A stretch of DNA of 64,000 nt from BOG-224 sp963783505 (GCA_963783505.1 CAWAOP010000027.1:164975-228974), one strand, 5' to 3'. Positions 52,210 to 62,282 are shown, counted from the first letter of the stretch. Numbers and translations are program-made. Notes: generated by a model not told the origin, from the sequence alone.

Positions 52210-53328
52210 TCATGCCGCCATCATCCTCCAACCCAGCGCCAGGCCGTTCGCCAGGGCCTCGAACGCCGAGGACTTCCCGACGTGCATCGCGAGCATTCCC
52301 GCGAAGAGCTTCGGCTTCGATGCCATAGCCCGCACAACCCTTCGCCGCAACCCCCGCCGTTCGCTCATCGCGAGCATCAGATCCGCCATGAGCGCGGGCC
52401 TCCGCCCAATCTTTCTGTGCGCGGCTTCGTACGTTTTCAAATCTCCCGCGCGCATGGCATCGGCCACGGACTCCGCGTGCTGGAAGAGGAGACACAGCCC
52501 CTCGCCGGTGATCGCGTTGACCGAGCCGGACGCATCGCCCACCAGGGCTACATTCCCGCGCGTCACCGCGCGGAGCCGCCGCGAGGCCGAAACGCCTCCG
52601 CGTTCCAGCGTCGCCGGGCCTGCGCCTGCGAGCCGTCGAGCCGCTTCGGGAAAGCGGTCGAGCGCATCATCCAGCCGCAGCCGGAAATCGCTTGAGATCA
52701 AAACAACGCAGACTTCGTTCCGGCTTACCGGGGTGATATAAAGCTGGCAGCCATCGGCCCAGTGCAACTCCATGAAATCGGCCCATGGAGTCATCCGATA
52801 ATGCCGCCTGAATCCGTATCTGCGAGAGTCGCGCAGCCGATCGTCCAGACCGGCCCACCGGCGGACCGCGGATTGGCCGCCGTCCGCGCCCACCACCCAG
52901 CGGGCTCGCAACAGGCTTCCATCGACGACTGCTCCTTCGCGCGACAACCCCGTGACGCTCGGTCCCCATAGCAGGCGCACGCCGGCGCGCTCCGCGAAAT
53001 CCACCATGTACCGGTGGAGCGCCGTGCGCCGCAAGCCCAGCCCGTAGCCTTCGGGGAACTCGGCTTCGACGGATACGTCGCCATCGCGGAAGCGGATGCC
53101 GCGAAACGGCATCCCGCCGGCCTCGCGCAAGTCCATCCCCAGCGCTTGGGCGGCGGCAACGCCGTCGGGCATGACCCCTTCGCCGCAGGCCTTATCGATT
53201 GGCGGCTCGTGGCGGTCCGCCAGAGTCACATCAAAGCCGCGACGGCGCGCGGCGATGGCGGTGGCGAGGCCTGCCGGCCCGCCTCCCACCACGAATACTT
53301 CGGTGGAAATCGGAACAGTTTCAGTCAA
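52210..53328 (-). CDS. FAD-dependent oxidoreductase (geranylgeranyl-reductase/halogenase-like)
   Basis: About 372 residues. VFVVGGGPAGLATAIAARRRG binds FAD, CGEGVMPDGVAAAQALG is a motif of the flavin group 'GEGxxPxG', and GDASGSVNAITGEGLCLLFQHA is the second FAD motif. It might reduce an isoprenoid or oxidise an aromatic; the substrate is unknown. I used the TTG at 53328, which overlaps the TPR gene stop by 4 bp (TTGA) and immediately precedes TETVPISTEVFVVGGG. The operon is aminotransferase-TPR-FAD reductase. Confidence 0.82.
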   Translation of the reverse strand: MTETVPISTEVFVVGGGPAGLATAIAARRRGFDVTLADRHEPPIDKACGEGVMPDGVAAAQALGMDLREAGGMPFRGIRFRDGDVSVEAEFPEGYGLGLRRTALHRYMVDFAERAGVRLLWGPSVTGLSREGAVVDGSLLRARWVVGADGGQSAVRRWAGLDDRLRDSRRYGFRRHYRMTPWADFMELHWADGCQLYITPVSRNEVCVVLISSDFRLRLDDALDRFPEAARRLAGAGPATLERGGVSASRRLRAVTRGNVALVGDASGSVNAITGEGLCLLFQHAESVADAMRAGDLKTYEAAHRKIGRRPALMADLMLAMSERRGLRRRVVRAMASKPKLFAGMLAMHVGKSSAFEALANGLALGWRMMAA

Positions 53329-54146
53329 TTTGTTTTCAGAGCGGCGTCGTCCAGCCGCGCTAGTTCGCGCGCGTAGAGTGGATTGCGCGGGAATTCCCGG
53401 GTCAATCCCGTGAGCAGTTCGTGAGCTCGCGGCTTGTCTCCATCGCGCAGCGCCGCGACGCACAGCAGCAGCCTGGCCAGCGGGGCGAGGTATCGGCCCT
53501 TTTCGGCCGTGAGTCGAATCTTCTCGACGCCGAGGGCGCGGTCGGTCTCTCCGCCCGCAAGCTTCAGAAGCCAGCGGAAGAAAAGCGGTTTCATGCCAAG
53601 CAGATAATTTTCGATTCCGACCGCCAGCCATGCGTCATAGCAGTTCGGGTCTCGGGTGAGCAGACGTTCCGCCAGCGCCCGCGAGGCTTTCGATTCCTTG
53701 AACGCAGCCGCGTAGCGCTTCTCGATCAGCGCCATGTAATCGCTGCGCAAGCCGCCGGCGAGGATGGAAACGAACTGCGAGTTTTCGTCGTTCGGTTTCG
53801 CCGCCGCCAGGCGTTCCGCGCCGGCGAGAGCCGTATCGAAATTGCGCTTCGCCGTGGGATCGGGCGCCAGCTTGTGATCCTGCATGAAATGCTGGTCGTG
53901 TACGAAGAACTCGGTCTCGAGAATGTGCAGCCTCGCGAACTCGGAGAACAGATACCCCGCCGCATCGGACACCGGACCCATCGGATCGTCCGGATACTTC
54001 AGCTCCCACTCGTGGAAGTCGTTGTGCCCGGAATCGAAATCCAGGTTGTACATGTCTCGGTAGCCGGCGTCGAGCAACGTCGATTGCGCCTGCCCCCATG
54101 CCGCCGCCGTGAACAGGGCCACGGCCACGATCCCAATCATTCGCAT
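53325..54146 (-). CDS. Secreted TPR-like hypothetical protein
   Basis: A 273-residue protein with a signal peptide (MIGIVAVALFTAAAWGQA). The rest is helical with TPR-type pattern: DAGYRDMYNLDFDSGHNDF, ALAERLLTRDPNCYDAWLAVG, LYARELARLDDAAL. It lies 4 bp after the class III aminotransferase gene and is co-translated with the FAD reductase. Function unknown. Confidence 0.65.
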   Translation of the reverse strand: MRMIGIVAVALFTAAAWGQAQSTLLDAGYRDMYNLDFDSGHNDFHEWELKYPDDPMGPVSDAAGYLFSEFARLHILETEFFVHDQHFMQDHKLAPDPTAKRNFDTALAGAERLAAAKPNDENSQFVSILAGGLRSDYMALIEKRYAAAFKESKASRALAERLLTRDPNCYDAWLAVGIENYLLGMKPLFFRWLLKLAGGETDRALGVEKIRLTAEKGRYLAPLARLLLCVAALRDGDKPRAHELLTGLTREFPRNPLYARELARLDDAALKTN

Positions 54147-54150
54147 CGGA

Positions 54151-55512
54151 TCACAAGTTCAGGACGCGCCGGGCCAGTCCCAGCGGCTCCGCCCAGAAGC
54201 CCGCGGAATGATGGGCGTCTTCGACGACATCGCGCACGGCGGCGACGAATTCGTCCAGTTGAGAAACGGTTGCGATCAGCGGCGGAGCCGCCTTCAGCAC
54301 CATGAAGTTGTTTCCACAAACTTGGGTAAGAATGTTCTTGTCGCGGAACAGGCGCATCACCAGCGCTTGCCCGAACATGCCCGTGTTGATGCGGCGGAAC
54401 GCTTCAAATCCGGCGCGAAGCTTCAACTGGCTGGGCGGCTGAAACTCGATGCCCGTTATCATGCCGGCGCCGCGAACTTCCTTCACCATTTCGAACGGCG
54501 CCAGCGCCTCCGAGAGTTTCCGCCGGAAGGCGTCGCCCAATCGCGCGGCCCGCGCGCCCCAATCGCCTCGCTCCAAAACGTCCAGCGTGGCCAGGCCGGC
54601 GCGCATCGCGAGGCTGTTCTCTCCGAATGTCGTGGCATGCACGAAAGCGCGCCCCAGGGAAGTGAAGACCGCATCCGATACCTCTTCCGACATGAGCGTT
54701 GCGCCCACCGGAATCAGCCCGCCGCTGAGCGCCTTGGCCAGCATGATCATGTCGGGCTCGACGCCGTAACGGTGGGCAGCCACGAAAGGCCCGGTACGGT
54801 AGATGCCGGTCTGCACTTCGTCCAGCGCGAACAGCGTTTCGTACCGCCGGCACAACGCTTGCGCGCCTTGCAGATAATCCTCCGGGGGAAGCACGATGCC
54901 GGCCTCCGCCTGGATCGGCTCCACAATGAAGGCCGCGAATTTCTTTGTCGCGAGCTTCGCTTCGAGCGCATCCAGAACACCGAAAGGGACGCCCTCGGCT
55001 CCCGGCAGCATCGGTCCGAAGCCTTTGCGCCAGAACGGCTCGCTCATCAAGGAAAGCGCGCTGCACGTCAGCCCGTGAAACCCGCGTTCGCAGTACAGCA
55101 ATCCGTCCCGGCCGGTCGCGCCGCGCGCGAACTTGATGGCCGCGTCCACGGCCTCGCTGCCGGAGTTCGAGAAGAAGACCCGTTTCAAGCGCCCGCCGGC
55201 GCGCTCCGAGAGCCGGTCAGCCAGCATCGCGGCCAACTCCGGAACATGGCTTTGCAGCATGGCCGGGCCGCACTTGTCCATCTCGTCCTTAACCGCCGCG
55301 ACGATCTCCGGGTGATTGTGTCCCGCGTTGTGAACGCAATAGCCGGAATTGAAATCGAGGATGCGCCTGCCACCCGCCGTGAACAACTCGGCGCCGATGC
55401 AGCGTTCGTAGCGCTCGTTCATTTGGAGGACGTTCAACAGCCGAACCCACTGAGGGTTCACGCGTTCCGCATAAACGGCGTCTAGCGATGGGATTATGGT
55501 ATTCTCCGACAT
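54151..55512 (-). CDS. Class III aminotransferase
   Basis: A 453-residue PLP enzyme of the ornithine/acetylornithine/putrescine type. FFSNSGSEAVDAAIKFARG, FALDEVQTGIYRTG and MLAKALSGGLIPVGA (Schiff-base Lys) are family signatures. The C-terminal extension (RDVVEDAHHSAGFWAEPLGLARRVL) is longer than in ArgD. It could be a HpnO-like aminotransferase, but no hopanoid gene is nearby and the assignment stays at class level. Confidence 0.85.
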   Translation of the reverse strand: MSENTIIPSLDAVYAERVNPQWVRLLNVLQMNERYERCIGAELFTAGGRRILDFNSGYCVHNAGHNHPEIVAAVKDEMDKCGPAMLQSHVPELAAMLADRLSERAGGRLKRVFFSNSGSEAVDAAIKFARGATGRDGLLYCERGFHGLTCSALSLMSEPFWRKGFGPMLPGAEGVPFGVLDALEAKLATKKFAAFIVEPIQAEAGIVLPPEDYLQGAQALCRRYETLFALDEVQTGIYRTGPFVAAHRYGVEPDMIMLAKALSGGLIPVGATLMSEEVSDAVFTSLGRAFVHATTFGENSLAMRAGLATLDVLERGDWGARAARLGDAFRRKLSEALAPFEMVKEVRGAGMITGIEFQPPSQLKLRAGFEAFRRINTGMFGQALVMRLFRDKNILTQVCGNNFMVLKAAPPLIATVSQLDEFVAAVRDVVEDAHHSAGFWAEPLGLARRVLNL

Positions 55513-55670
55513 CCCTAAGTCTCTCTCCGTGCGATTGTACCCAAACTTACCTTCTCTGACGCAGGTACACGGGTGGGCGTTACAGCGGATTGCAGGAAAA
55601 ATCCCCGCCGTACGCCCAGCTAGGACCAGTCCTTCCGTCTCCTTCCTCCGTTCTCCTTTCCCCTACCCTC

Positions 55671-57685
55671 TCAAATCCGATGAAAGGCCTTCAGAATCTC
55701 GCGCGTCGAATAATGCATCGCGATGGGGCGGCCATGGGGGCAGCTCATGGGACAGTCGGTAGCGGCGAGCGCGCGCAGGAGCCATTCCATCTTGGAGGTA
55801 TCCAGCTTCATATTGATCTTGATGGCGGCCTGGCAGGCGATGGATGCGCAAATTCCCCGGCGCAAATCGTCGAGCGATGCGCCGCGCAACTCGCCCTCGG
55901 CAGTCTCGAGAATCTCGAAGAAAACTTTTTCAAGGTCGCTCGCGCCGATTGCGGCCGGCGCCGCTTTTACCGCGATGGTGCGATTGCCGAATGGCTCCGT
56001 CTCGAAGCCCGAGGCGCGCAGCTCTTCGGCGATGCGCGCGTAATCCACCTGCTGCTCGGGCGTCAGTTGCACAACGAGCGGCAGCAAGAGCCGCTGCATT
56101 TCGACGCCGCCGGCCGCCCGTTGTTTCATGACCTGCTCAAAAAGGATGCGCTCATGCGCCACGTGCTGGTCGATAATCCATAGCCCGTCCCGGCCGGCCG
56201 CGACAATGAAACTCTCGTGAATCTGGCCCAGCGGGCGCAAATCCGAGAGCACCGAGAGAGACATCTCCGGAGGCGGAATCGCATCCGGAGGAAAATCGCC
56301 GTGTGCGTCACGGCTGCGCGAGAGCTTGCCCGAAGGCGGCGGGCCCGCGGCGATCTCCAAAGGCGGCGCGGTGAAATCGAGCCTCGGCGCGGGTCCGGCC
56401 GCGGGCCGAAGCGTGAACTCGGGAAGTGGGGCAGCCAGTGGGGCGGGCCGGGGTACCCACGCCTCTGTGGGTCCGCCTGCCTTTCGTGGTCGAGCAAGCT
56501 AGCTGAAGCCAGACCCGCGGAGGCGGGCTCGCCGGCCGGCGCCACGGATGCTTCACCCACTTCGTTCTCGATCATCTGGCTGAATTCGGAGTACGGAAGA
56601 GCCGCCGCGGGTTGCGCGCCGGCCGTGGCCCTCGGCGCGGATGGGAACGACGGAGCCGGCCGCGATTCCATGAGCCGCTCGCGAAGCGAGTCCCGCACAA
56701 AATCGTGGACGAACGAGCCGTGCCGGAAGCGGACCTCGGTCTTCGAAGGATGCACGTTCACATCCACCTCTTCCGGCGGGCACTCCAGAAACAGCAGCGC
56801 GAACGGATACGCCGAATGCGGTATCAGATTGTGATACGCCGACGAAAGCGCGTGGAGCAGCAGCCGGTCGCGGATCAGGCGGCCGTTCACGAAAATGTAA
56901 ATCGAATTGCGGTTGCTCTTCTGCACCTGGGGCCGCGAGAAGAACCCCGTGAGCCGGAACACGCGCGGACCCGTTTCCTCCTCGGGCATCTTCAGCTCGG
57001 TTTCGCTGAGGCCGATGTCCACCAGATCGTCCAGCGCCCGGCTCCCAAACACCTGGTAGACCCGCTCGCGTAGCGTCGCCACCGGCGTCACATCCAGCAG
57101 TTCGCTCGAGTTGCTCGCCAGGCGAAACGTCTTCGAAGGATGCGCCAGGCTGTAATGCGTCACTAGCGATGCGATGTGCGCCAGTTCGGTCTGCTCGGTC
57201 CGAAGGAATTTCTTGCGCGCGGGAACGTTATAGAAGAGGTCGCGAACGGCGATGCTGGTTCCCCGTCCCAACGCCGCCTCCTCGCAGCGCAGCATCTTGC
57301 CTCCGGCGATTTCGATGCGCGTCCCGGTGGTTTCTTCCGGCGACCTCGTCTCGAGCAACGTGCGCGAGACCGAAGCGATGGAGGGAAGCGCTTCGCCGCG
57401 AAAGCCGAGCGTCGAGATCGACAGCAAGTCCTTCACGTCGCGCAGCTTGCTGGTGGCGTGGCGCTCGAAGGCCAGCAGCGCGTCGTCGCGCAACATGCCG
57501 CACCCGTCGTCGGTAATGCGGATGAGCCGTTGGCCGCCGGATTCGACCTCGATGCGAATCTCGGTGGCGCCCGCATCGAGCGAGTTTTCGAGCAGTTCCT
57601 TAACCACCGAAGCCGGACGCTCGACCACTTCGCCGGCGGCGATTTTGTTGGCGACCTGATCGGGAAGAACGCGAATGCGGCCCAT
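55671..57685 (-). CDS. mutL: DNA mismatch repair protein MutL, frameshift in linker
   Basis: The N-terminal GHKL ATPase is complete: NKIAAGEVVERPASVVKELLENSLDAG, ITDDGCGM, STLGFRGEALPSIASV. The C-terminal dimerisation domain (FIVAAGRDGLWIIDQHVAHERILFEQVMKQ ... CSMSC-type end CPMSCPHGRPI) is in another frame. The break lies between about 56420 and 56520, in the Pro-rich linker, and coincides with a repeat-like stretch (GGTACCCACGCCTCTGTGGG type). One base change gives about 671 residues. mutS is not in the window. Confidence 0.88.
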
Positions 57686-57844
57686 GGGTTGGTCTCATTT
57701 CAATATACAGCTGCGCGCCTTGCGATTCCCTGCGGCCTGTTGACGCCATGAAGGACGGCCGGCAATTCCAGCCGCTCGGCGAAACGTCGGACGGCGAACG
57801 ACGAACGGCGAGCGAGGTAGCGGTCGCCGTGTTACGTTGGACCC

Positions 57845-59150
57845 ATGCGCCTCATCGTCGCAGCGTTACTGGTCTCCTCGCTCGGCTTCGCGCAGGAGAA
57901 CACGCATAGCAGCACGCTGGCCAACGGCATGAAAGTGATCGTGCAGGAAGATCACGCTATTCCAAACGTGGCCATGTACTTTTTCTATAAGATCGGCTCG
58001 CGCAACGAACACGTCGGCGCCACCGGTATCTCCCACTTCTTCGAGCACATGATGTTCAACGGCGCGAAGAAATACGGGCCCGGGCCAGTTCGACAAGAAG
58101 ATGGATGACGCCGGCGGCAGCAACAACGCCTCCACGGGCGAAGACCTCACCACCTACACGGACTGGTTCCCCAGTTCGGCGCTCGAAATGATGTTCGACC
58201 TGGAGGCCGACCGCATCCGCGACCTGGCCTTCGACCCCAAGATCATCGAGAGCGAGCGCGGCGTGGTTTACTCCGAACGGCGCAACTCGGTGGACAACAG
58301 CAACCGCGGCCTGCTCGGCGAGCTGGCCCAGGCCACCGCGTTCATCGCCCATCCCTATCACTGGCCGGTGGTCGGCTGGCCCACCGATATCGAATCGTGG
58401 ACCATGGAGGATCTGAAAGCCCACTGGCTCATGGGCTATGCGCCGAACAACTGCGTGGCGGTGATCGTCGGCGACGTGACGTTCGATAACGTGATGCAGC
58501 TTTCGCGCAAATATCTGGAGCCGATTCCGCGGCGCGACCCGCCGCCTCCGGTGCGCACGAAAGAACCGGAGCAGCAGGGGGAGCGGCGCGTCACTCTGGT
58601 GAAGCCCGCGCAGCTTCCCATGCAGATGATCCTCTACCACGTGCCGGAGGCCAGACATCCGGACACTCCCGCTCTGGAAGTGCTCTCGACCATTCTCGAC
58701 AGCGGGCAAAGCTCGCGGCTTTACAAGGCGCTCATCGATTCGCAGCTCGCCAGCTCGGCGCGGGCCGGCGCGGGCTCCGCGCTGGACCCCACCACGTTCG
58801 ACATCGACATTCAGCCGCGCTCCGGCGTGGACCCGGCGCGGACCGAGAAAGCCGTCTACGACGAACTGGCGAGGCTACAGGCCGAGCAGGTCCCGGCCGC
58901 CGAGCTTCGCAAGGCCAAGAACCAGATGCTGGCCGGCCTGTACCGCCGGCTCAAGACCATCGCCAACCGCGCCAGCCTGCTGGGCCGCTACGAGATCTAC
59001 TACGGCGATTACGCGAAGCTGTTCGGCGCGGATAAGGAAATCGAAGCCGTCACGGCGGCCGACGTTCAGCGCGTGGCGAAAAAGTACTTCACGGAGAAGA
59101 ACAGAACCGTGGCCACGCTGATTCCCGAAAAGCCGGAGGTGAAGCAATGA
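57845..59150 (+). CDS. M16-family zinc peptidase with HXXEH, one-base frameshift
   Basis: A secreted insulinase-type peptidase. Signal peptide (LIVAALLVSSLGFAQ), then SHFFEHMMFNG with zinc ligands His64 and His68 and catalytic Glu67, and the downstream Glu in ESERGVVYSERR. The frame breaks near 58090, where CCCGGGCCAG has one extra base (should read GPGQFDKKM); corrected length is 434 residues. The stop overlaps the next M16 gene by 4 bp. Confidence 0.88.
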
Positions 59151-60517
59151 AACGCTGGGCTCTCGCATTCATCGTCTGCGCGACGCTTTCGGCGCAGGTG
59201 AAGCTTCCGCCATACACGCGCGAAGCGCTGCCCAATGGCGCGGCGGTTTATTACATGCAGAAGACCGGCCTGCCGCTGGTGAGTTTCAGAGTGGTGGTGA
59301 AGGGCGGCTCGGAATCCGATCCGGCCGCGCTCCCGAGTCTCTCCTCAGTCACCGCCGAGTTGCTTCAGCGCGGAACGGCCACCCGCACGGCCGCGCAATT
59401 CGCCGAGCAATTGGATACGCTCGGCGGAACCTTCGGCGCCTCGGCGGACCTTCAATCCACCTCGATTACGGCCGAGTTTCTGAAGAAGGATTTCGACGCC
59501 GGCTTCGCGCTTTTCGCGGACGCGGCGCTGCACCCCGCCTTCACCGAAGAAGAAGTGCGCAAAGCCGTTTCCCGCCGCGCGGATGGCGTAAAGACCTCGA
59601 AGGACAATCCCGGCGCGGCCGTCACGCAGTATTTCCGCGCCTTCTATTTCGGCGCGGCGCATCCATACGGACGGGTTGCGGACGAGGCGTCCTATGGGAG
59701 GATGAAGCGCGATGACATCGTGAACTATCACCGCCAGATGTACGTCGGCCGCAATTTCATCGTCGTCGTGGCCGGCGATTTCGACCATGCGGCGGCAAAG
59801 GCGCGCATCGCCGAGACGTTCGGCGCCGCGCCGGCGGGAACGGCGTACGCGTGGGCCGCGGATCGCCCTCCCGCAACTCCGGCAGCGCCGCGAGTGCTGC
59901 TGGTGGATAAATCCGACGCGACCCAGACGTATTTCATCATCGCCCAGCCCGGAGTGACTCGGACTTCGCCGGATCGAATCGCGCTCAATCTGGTGAACAC
60001 GATCTTCGGCGGCCGCTTCACCTCCGTCCTGAACGACGCGCTCCGCATCAAGAGCGGCCTGACGTACGGGGCCAACTGCCGCATCGATCTGGCGCGGCTC
60101 ACGGGCGCGCTTTACATCGATACGTACACGAAGACGGATTCGACGGCGCAGGCCATCGACATGGCTCTCGACGTTCTGAAGAAGTTCCACGATACGGGCC
60201 TCACCGCCGAGCAACTGACCTCCGCGAAAGCGACGGTGAAGGGCAGCTACCCGACCAACAACCTACAAACCGCGGATCAAGTGGCGGCCATGCTGAGCCA
60301 GTTGGAACTTTTCGGCCTGGGCCGTGACGAAGTGGATCAGTTGTTCCAGCGCATAGACGCCGTCACGCTGGACCAAGCCAACGCCACGGTGCGTAAATAC
60401 TACCGTTCCGAGAACCTGACCTTCGTCCTGCTCGGCAACGCCGCCAAAATCCGCGACGCAGCCGCCAAGTACGGCCCGAAGCTCGAAGAACGCTCGGTCA
60501 AGCAGCAAGGGTGGTAG
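59147..60517 (+). CDS. M16-family peptidase-like subunit lacking HXXEH
   Basis: A 456-residue M16 homologue with signal peptide (MKRWALAFIVCATLSAQ). The place of HXXEH reads SVTAELLQRG, so it cannot bind zinc. The C-terminal substrate-binding motif with Arg/Tyr (KSGLTYGANCRIDLAR) is kept. Such inactive partners pair with an active subunit, here the immediately upstream gene. Together they would form an alpha/beta-type periplasmic peptidase. Confidence 0.88.
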   Translation: MKRWALAFIVCATLSAQVKLPPYTREALPNGAAVYYMQKTGLPLVSFRVVVKGGSESDPAALPSLSSVTAELLQRGTATRTAAQFAEQLDTLGGTFGASADLQSTSITAEFLKKDFDAGFALFADAALHPAFTEEEVRKAVSRRADGVKTSKDNPGAAVTQYFRAFYFGAAHPYGRVADEASYGRMKRDDIVNYHRQMYVGRNFIVVVAGDFDHAAAKARIAETFGAAPAGTAYAWAADRPPATPAAPRVLLVDKSDATQTYFIIAQPGVTRTSPDRIALNLVNTIFGGRFTSVLNDALRIKSGLTYGANCRIDLARLTGALYIDTYTKTDSTAQAIDMALDVLKKFHDTGLTAEQLTSAKATVKGSYPTNNLQTADQVAAMLSQLELFGLGRDEVDQLFQRIDAVTLDQANATVRKYYRSENLTFVLLGNAAKIRDAAAKYGPKLEERSVKQQGW

Positions 60518-60592
60518 GGCCTGTAGCACCGCTCTCGAAGACGCACTCAAGTGGGGCGGCCAATTTTGGCTGCCGCTCGCTATCAGCGGGCG

Positions 60593-60629
60593 TACGGAGC
60601 TTCGCTCCGTAGTCGCCTGATAGGCGACT
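60593..60629. repeat. Two adjacent hairpins downstream of the M16 pair
   Basis: TACGGAGCTTCGCTCCGTA (60593-60611) and GTCGCCTGATAGGCGAC (60613-60629) are perfect short stem-loops. No T-run follows. They may end M16 transcription or form part of a dispersed repeat. Confidence 0.6.
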
Positions 60630-60753
60630 GCAGACGAGATTGTCCGCAGACCTGGCGTCTTTATTACCATTGACGGGCCGCCGCGGCCCATGGGCACTCC
60701 ACCTGAAATGGCGTGGCCGCCAGAAATGCTAAAATACGTTGGAAGACCTCCGC

Positions 60754-60828
60754 GGCGCTATCGTCTAACGGTTAGGACGGAGCCCTCTCAAGGCTTAAAT
60801 ACGGGTTCGATTCCCGTTAGCGCTACCA
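60754..60828 (+). tRNA. tRNA-Glu (anticodon CUC)
   Basis: Cloverleaf: acceptor GGCGCTA / TAGCGCT (first pair G-U), D-arm GTCT...GGAC, anticodon stem GAGCC/GGCTT with loop CTCTCAA (anticodon CTC), T-arm ACGGG/CCCGT with loop TTCGATT, discriminator A and encoded CCA at 60826-60828. A TAAAAT hexamer lies at 60730-60735 as a weak -10. Decodes GAG. Confidence 0.95.
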
Positions 60829-60861
60829 ATAGTCCTCAAGGACGAGCCTAAGGACCAGCCC

Positions 60862-61076
60862 ATGAACATCGAAATCTCGCGCGAAACCGAAGCACGCCTC
60901 GGTGAGGAAGCACGAAGGATCGGCGTTTCCGTGGAGGTGCTATTGGAGCGGCTCATGGACGAACGCCGGGTAACAACGTGCGCCGTCGGCGCGGCTCGCT
61001 CCCTGAGTTGCCGATCTGGCATCTTGGAGACGTGGGACCGCTCCATCGGCGGGACATCTACGACGATGTCCGTTGA
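60862..61076 (+). CDS. VapB-like antitoxin, one-base frameshift
   Basis: Starts MNIEISRETEARLGEEARRI; after one base change at about 60985-61010 it would end with LPIWHLGDVGPLHRRDIYDD, the typical VapB-type C-terminal tail that binds a PIN toxin, stop at 61074-61076. Without correction the frame continues into the toxin. Confidence 0.65.
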
Positions 61077-61500
61077 ACCGGGAATCGTTGACGCAAACGT
61101 TCTGGTTTATTCAGCGCATGCGGACGCGCCACAGCATGCGGCCTCGCGGGCTTTGATAGAGACGGCGCGCGATTCGCAGGCAACCCTCTATGTGACCTCG
61201 CAGATACTGTGCGAGTTCTATTCCATCGTTACCAATTCGCGGCGCGTTCCCCACCCGCGCAGCCCTGAGGAGGCGTGGCGCGCCATTTCCGGCTTCCTCG
61301 CTTTCCTGCATGTGTTGCCGATCCCCGCCCGAACGGTTGAGGTGTGGCTGGGATTGCTCCTTCGTCATCCGGTTACGGGCGGGGACATTTTCGATCTGCA
61401 AATTGCAGCGTCCATGCAAGCCAACGGGGTTCAGCGGATCTACACTTTCAACGGCGGTGACTTTGAAGTGTTCCCGGAACTCGCAGTCGTGACGCCCTAA
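61066..61500 (+). CDS. VapC-like PIN-domain toxin
   Basis: A 144-residue PIN nuclease: IVDANVLVYSAHAD (first Asp), SQILCEFYSIVTNSRR (Glu), and TGGDIFDLQIAASMQANGVQRIYTFNGGDFEVFP (Asp cluster). It overlaps the VapB-like end by 11 bp. It would cleave RNA, probably tRNA, when the antitoxin is lost. Confidence 0.82.
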   Translation: MSVEPGIVDANVLVYSAHADAPQHAASRALIETARDSQATLYVTSQILCEFYSIVTNSRRVPHPRSPEEAWRAISGFLAFLHVLPIPARTVEVWLGLLLRHPVTGGDIFDLQIAASMQANGVQRIYTFNGGDFEVFPELAVVTP

Positions 61501-61510
61501 GCCCGCCAAA

Positions 61511-61952
61511 TTGTTCCTACACGGCGGGAAGCGCAAGGTATATTCACCGCCATCGACGATCCCGATCCTGGATCGCCACAAGGAACGCCAGAACGAGTTC
61601 CGGATGCAGTTCGGCCCGCGTTACCGCGCAGACCTTGACCTGATCTTCGCCAACCCGGACGGCACGCCGCTGAAGCCGAACTCGATCTCGGCCACGGTGT
61701 CGCGGGTCTGCAAGCGGGCGCGATTACCCAAGGGCGCATCGCTCCACGTCCTGCGCCACAGCCACGCCAGCCAACTGCTGCAGGAAGGCATGGACCTCCC
61801 GACCGTCTCCGAACGCCTGGGGCACTCCTCGGTACGCACGACCGCCGACATCTACGCCCACGCGATGCGCGGCAAGGACGCCGCCGCCGCCAAGGCTGTG
61901 GGACGCCATCCAGGAGCGCGACCGCACGGAGAAGTCCAAGGGGATAAACTGA
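61511..61952 (+). pseudogene. Tyrosine recombinase C-terminal fragment
   Basis: Only the last part of a phage-type integrase: STIPILDRHKERQNEFRMQFG, then LHVLRHSHASQLLQEGMDLPTVSERLGHSSVRTTADIYAHAM with the catalytic His-x2-Arg, the second His (LGHSS) and Tyr. The N-terminal DNA-binding domains and the first catalytic Arg are missing, and one base is lost near 61895, after which the true end AKAVWDAIQERDRTEKSKG can be read to the TGA at 61950. Together with tRNA-Glu at 60754 it marks an eroded integrative element. Confidence 0.75.
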
Positions 61953-62179
61953 TGCCGATGGAAGACGATCCGCGAGGCAATGAGAGGGTCGCACGATACC
62001 TTAGCGCGGCGTACATCGCCGCCGTCCAGGGTGCCGGGATGGACTACACAAGGAAGAAGTACGCGGACCATCCCATCGCGAATTTCTGGTTCGAGTTGGC
62101 GGAAATGTGCATCGTGCGAGATCACATGATTCAGGAGAGCAAGCATCATCCGGTTCCCCCTGGCCGGCCCATCCAGTAG
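61952..62179 (+). CDS. Hypothetical protein (75 aa)
   Basis: An ATG overlapping the integrase stop (ATGA) opens 75 residues (MPMEDDPRGNERVARYLSAA). Plausible codon use, no recognised family. It could be an accessory gene of the former element. Confidence 0.4.
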   Translation: MPMEDDPRGNERVARYLSAAYIAAVQGAGMDYTRKKYADHPIANFWFELAEMCIVRDHMIQESKHHPVPPGRPIQ

Positions 62180-62282
62180 GCCCGCCATGGCCAGGAAGGC
62201 GACGTCCGCGACCTACGACTCGCTGAGGACTGCGCGCCGCGATTCCGCTGCCGATGCGGAGAAACTCCACCACCGCGAGCGG

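Noticed and set aside
60593..60629. Rho-independent terminator
   Set aside because: Good hairpins but no following T-run.
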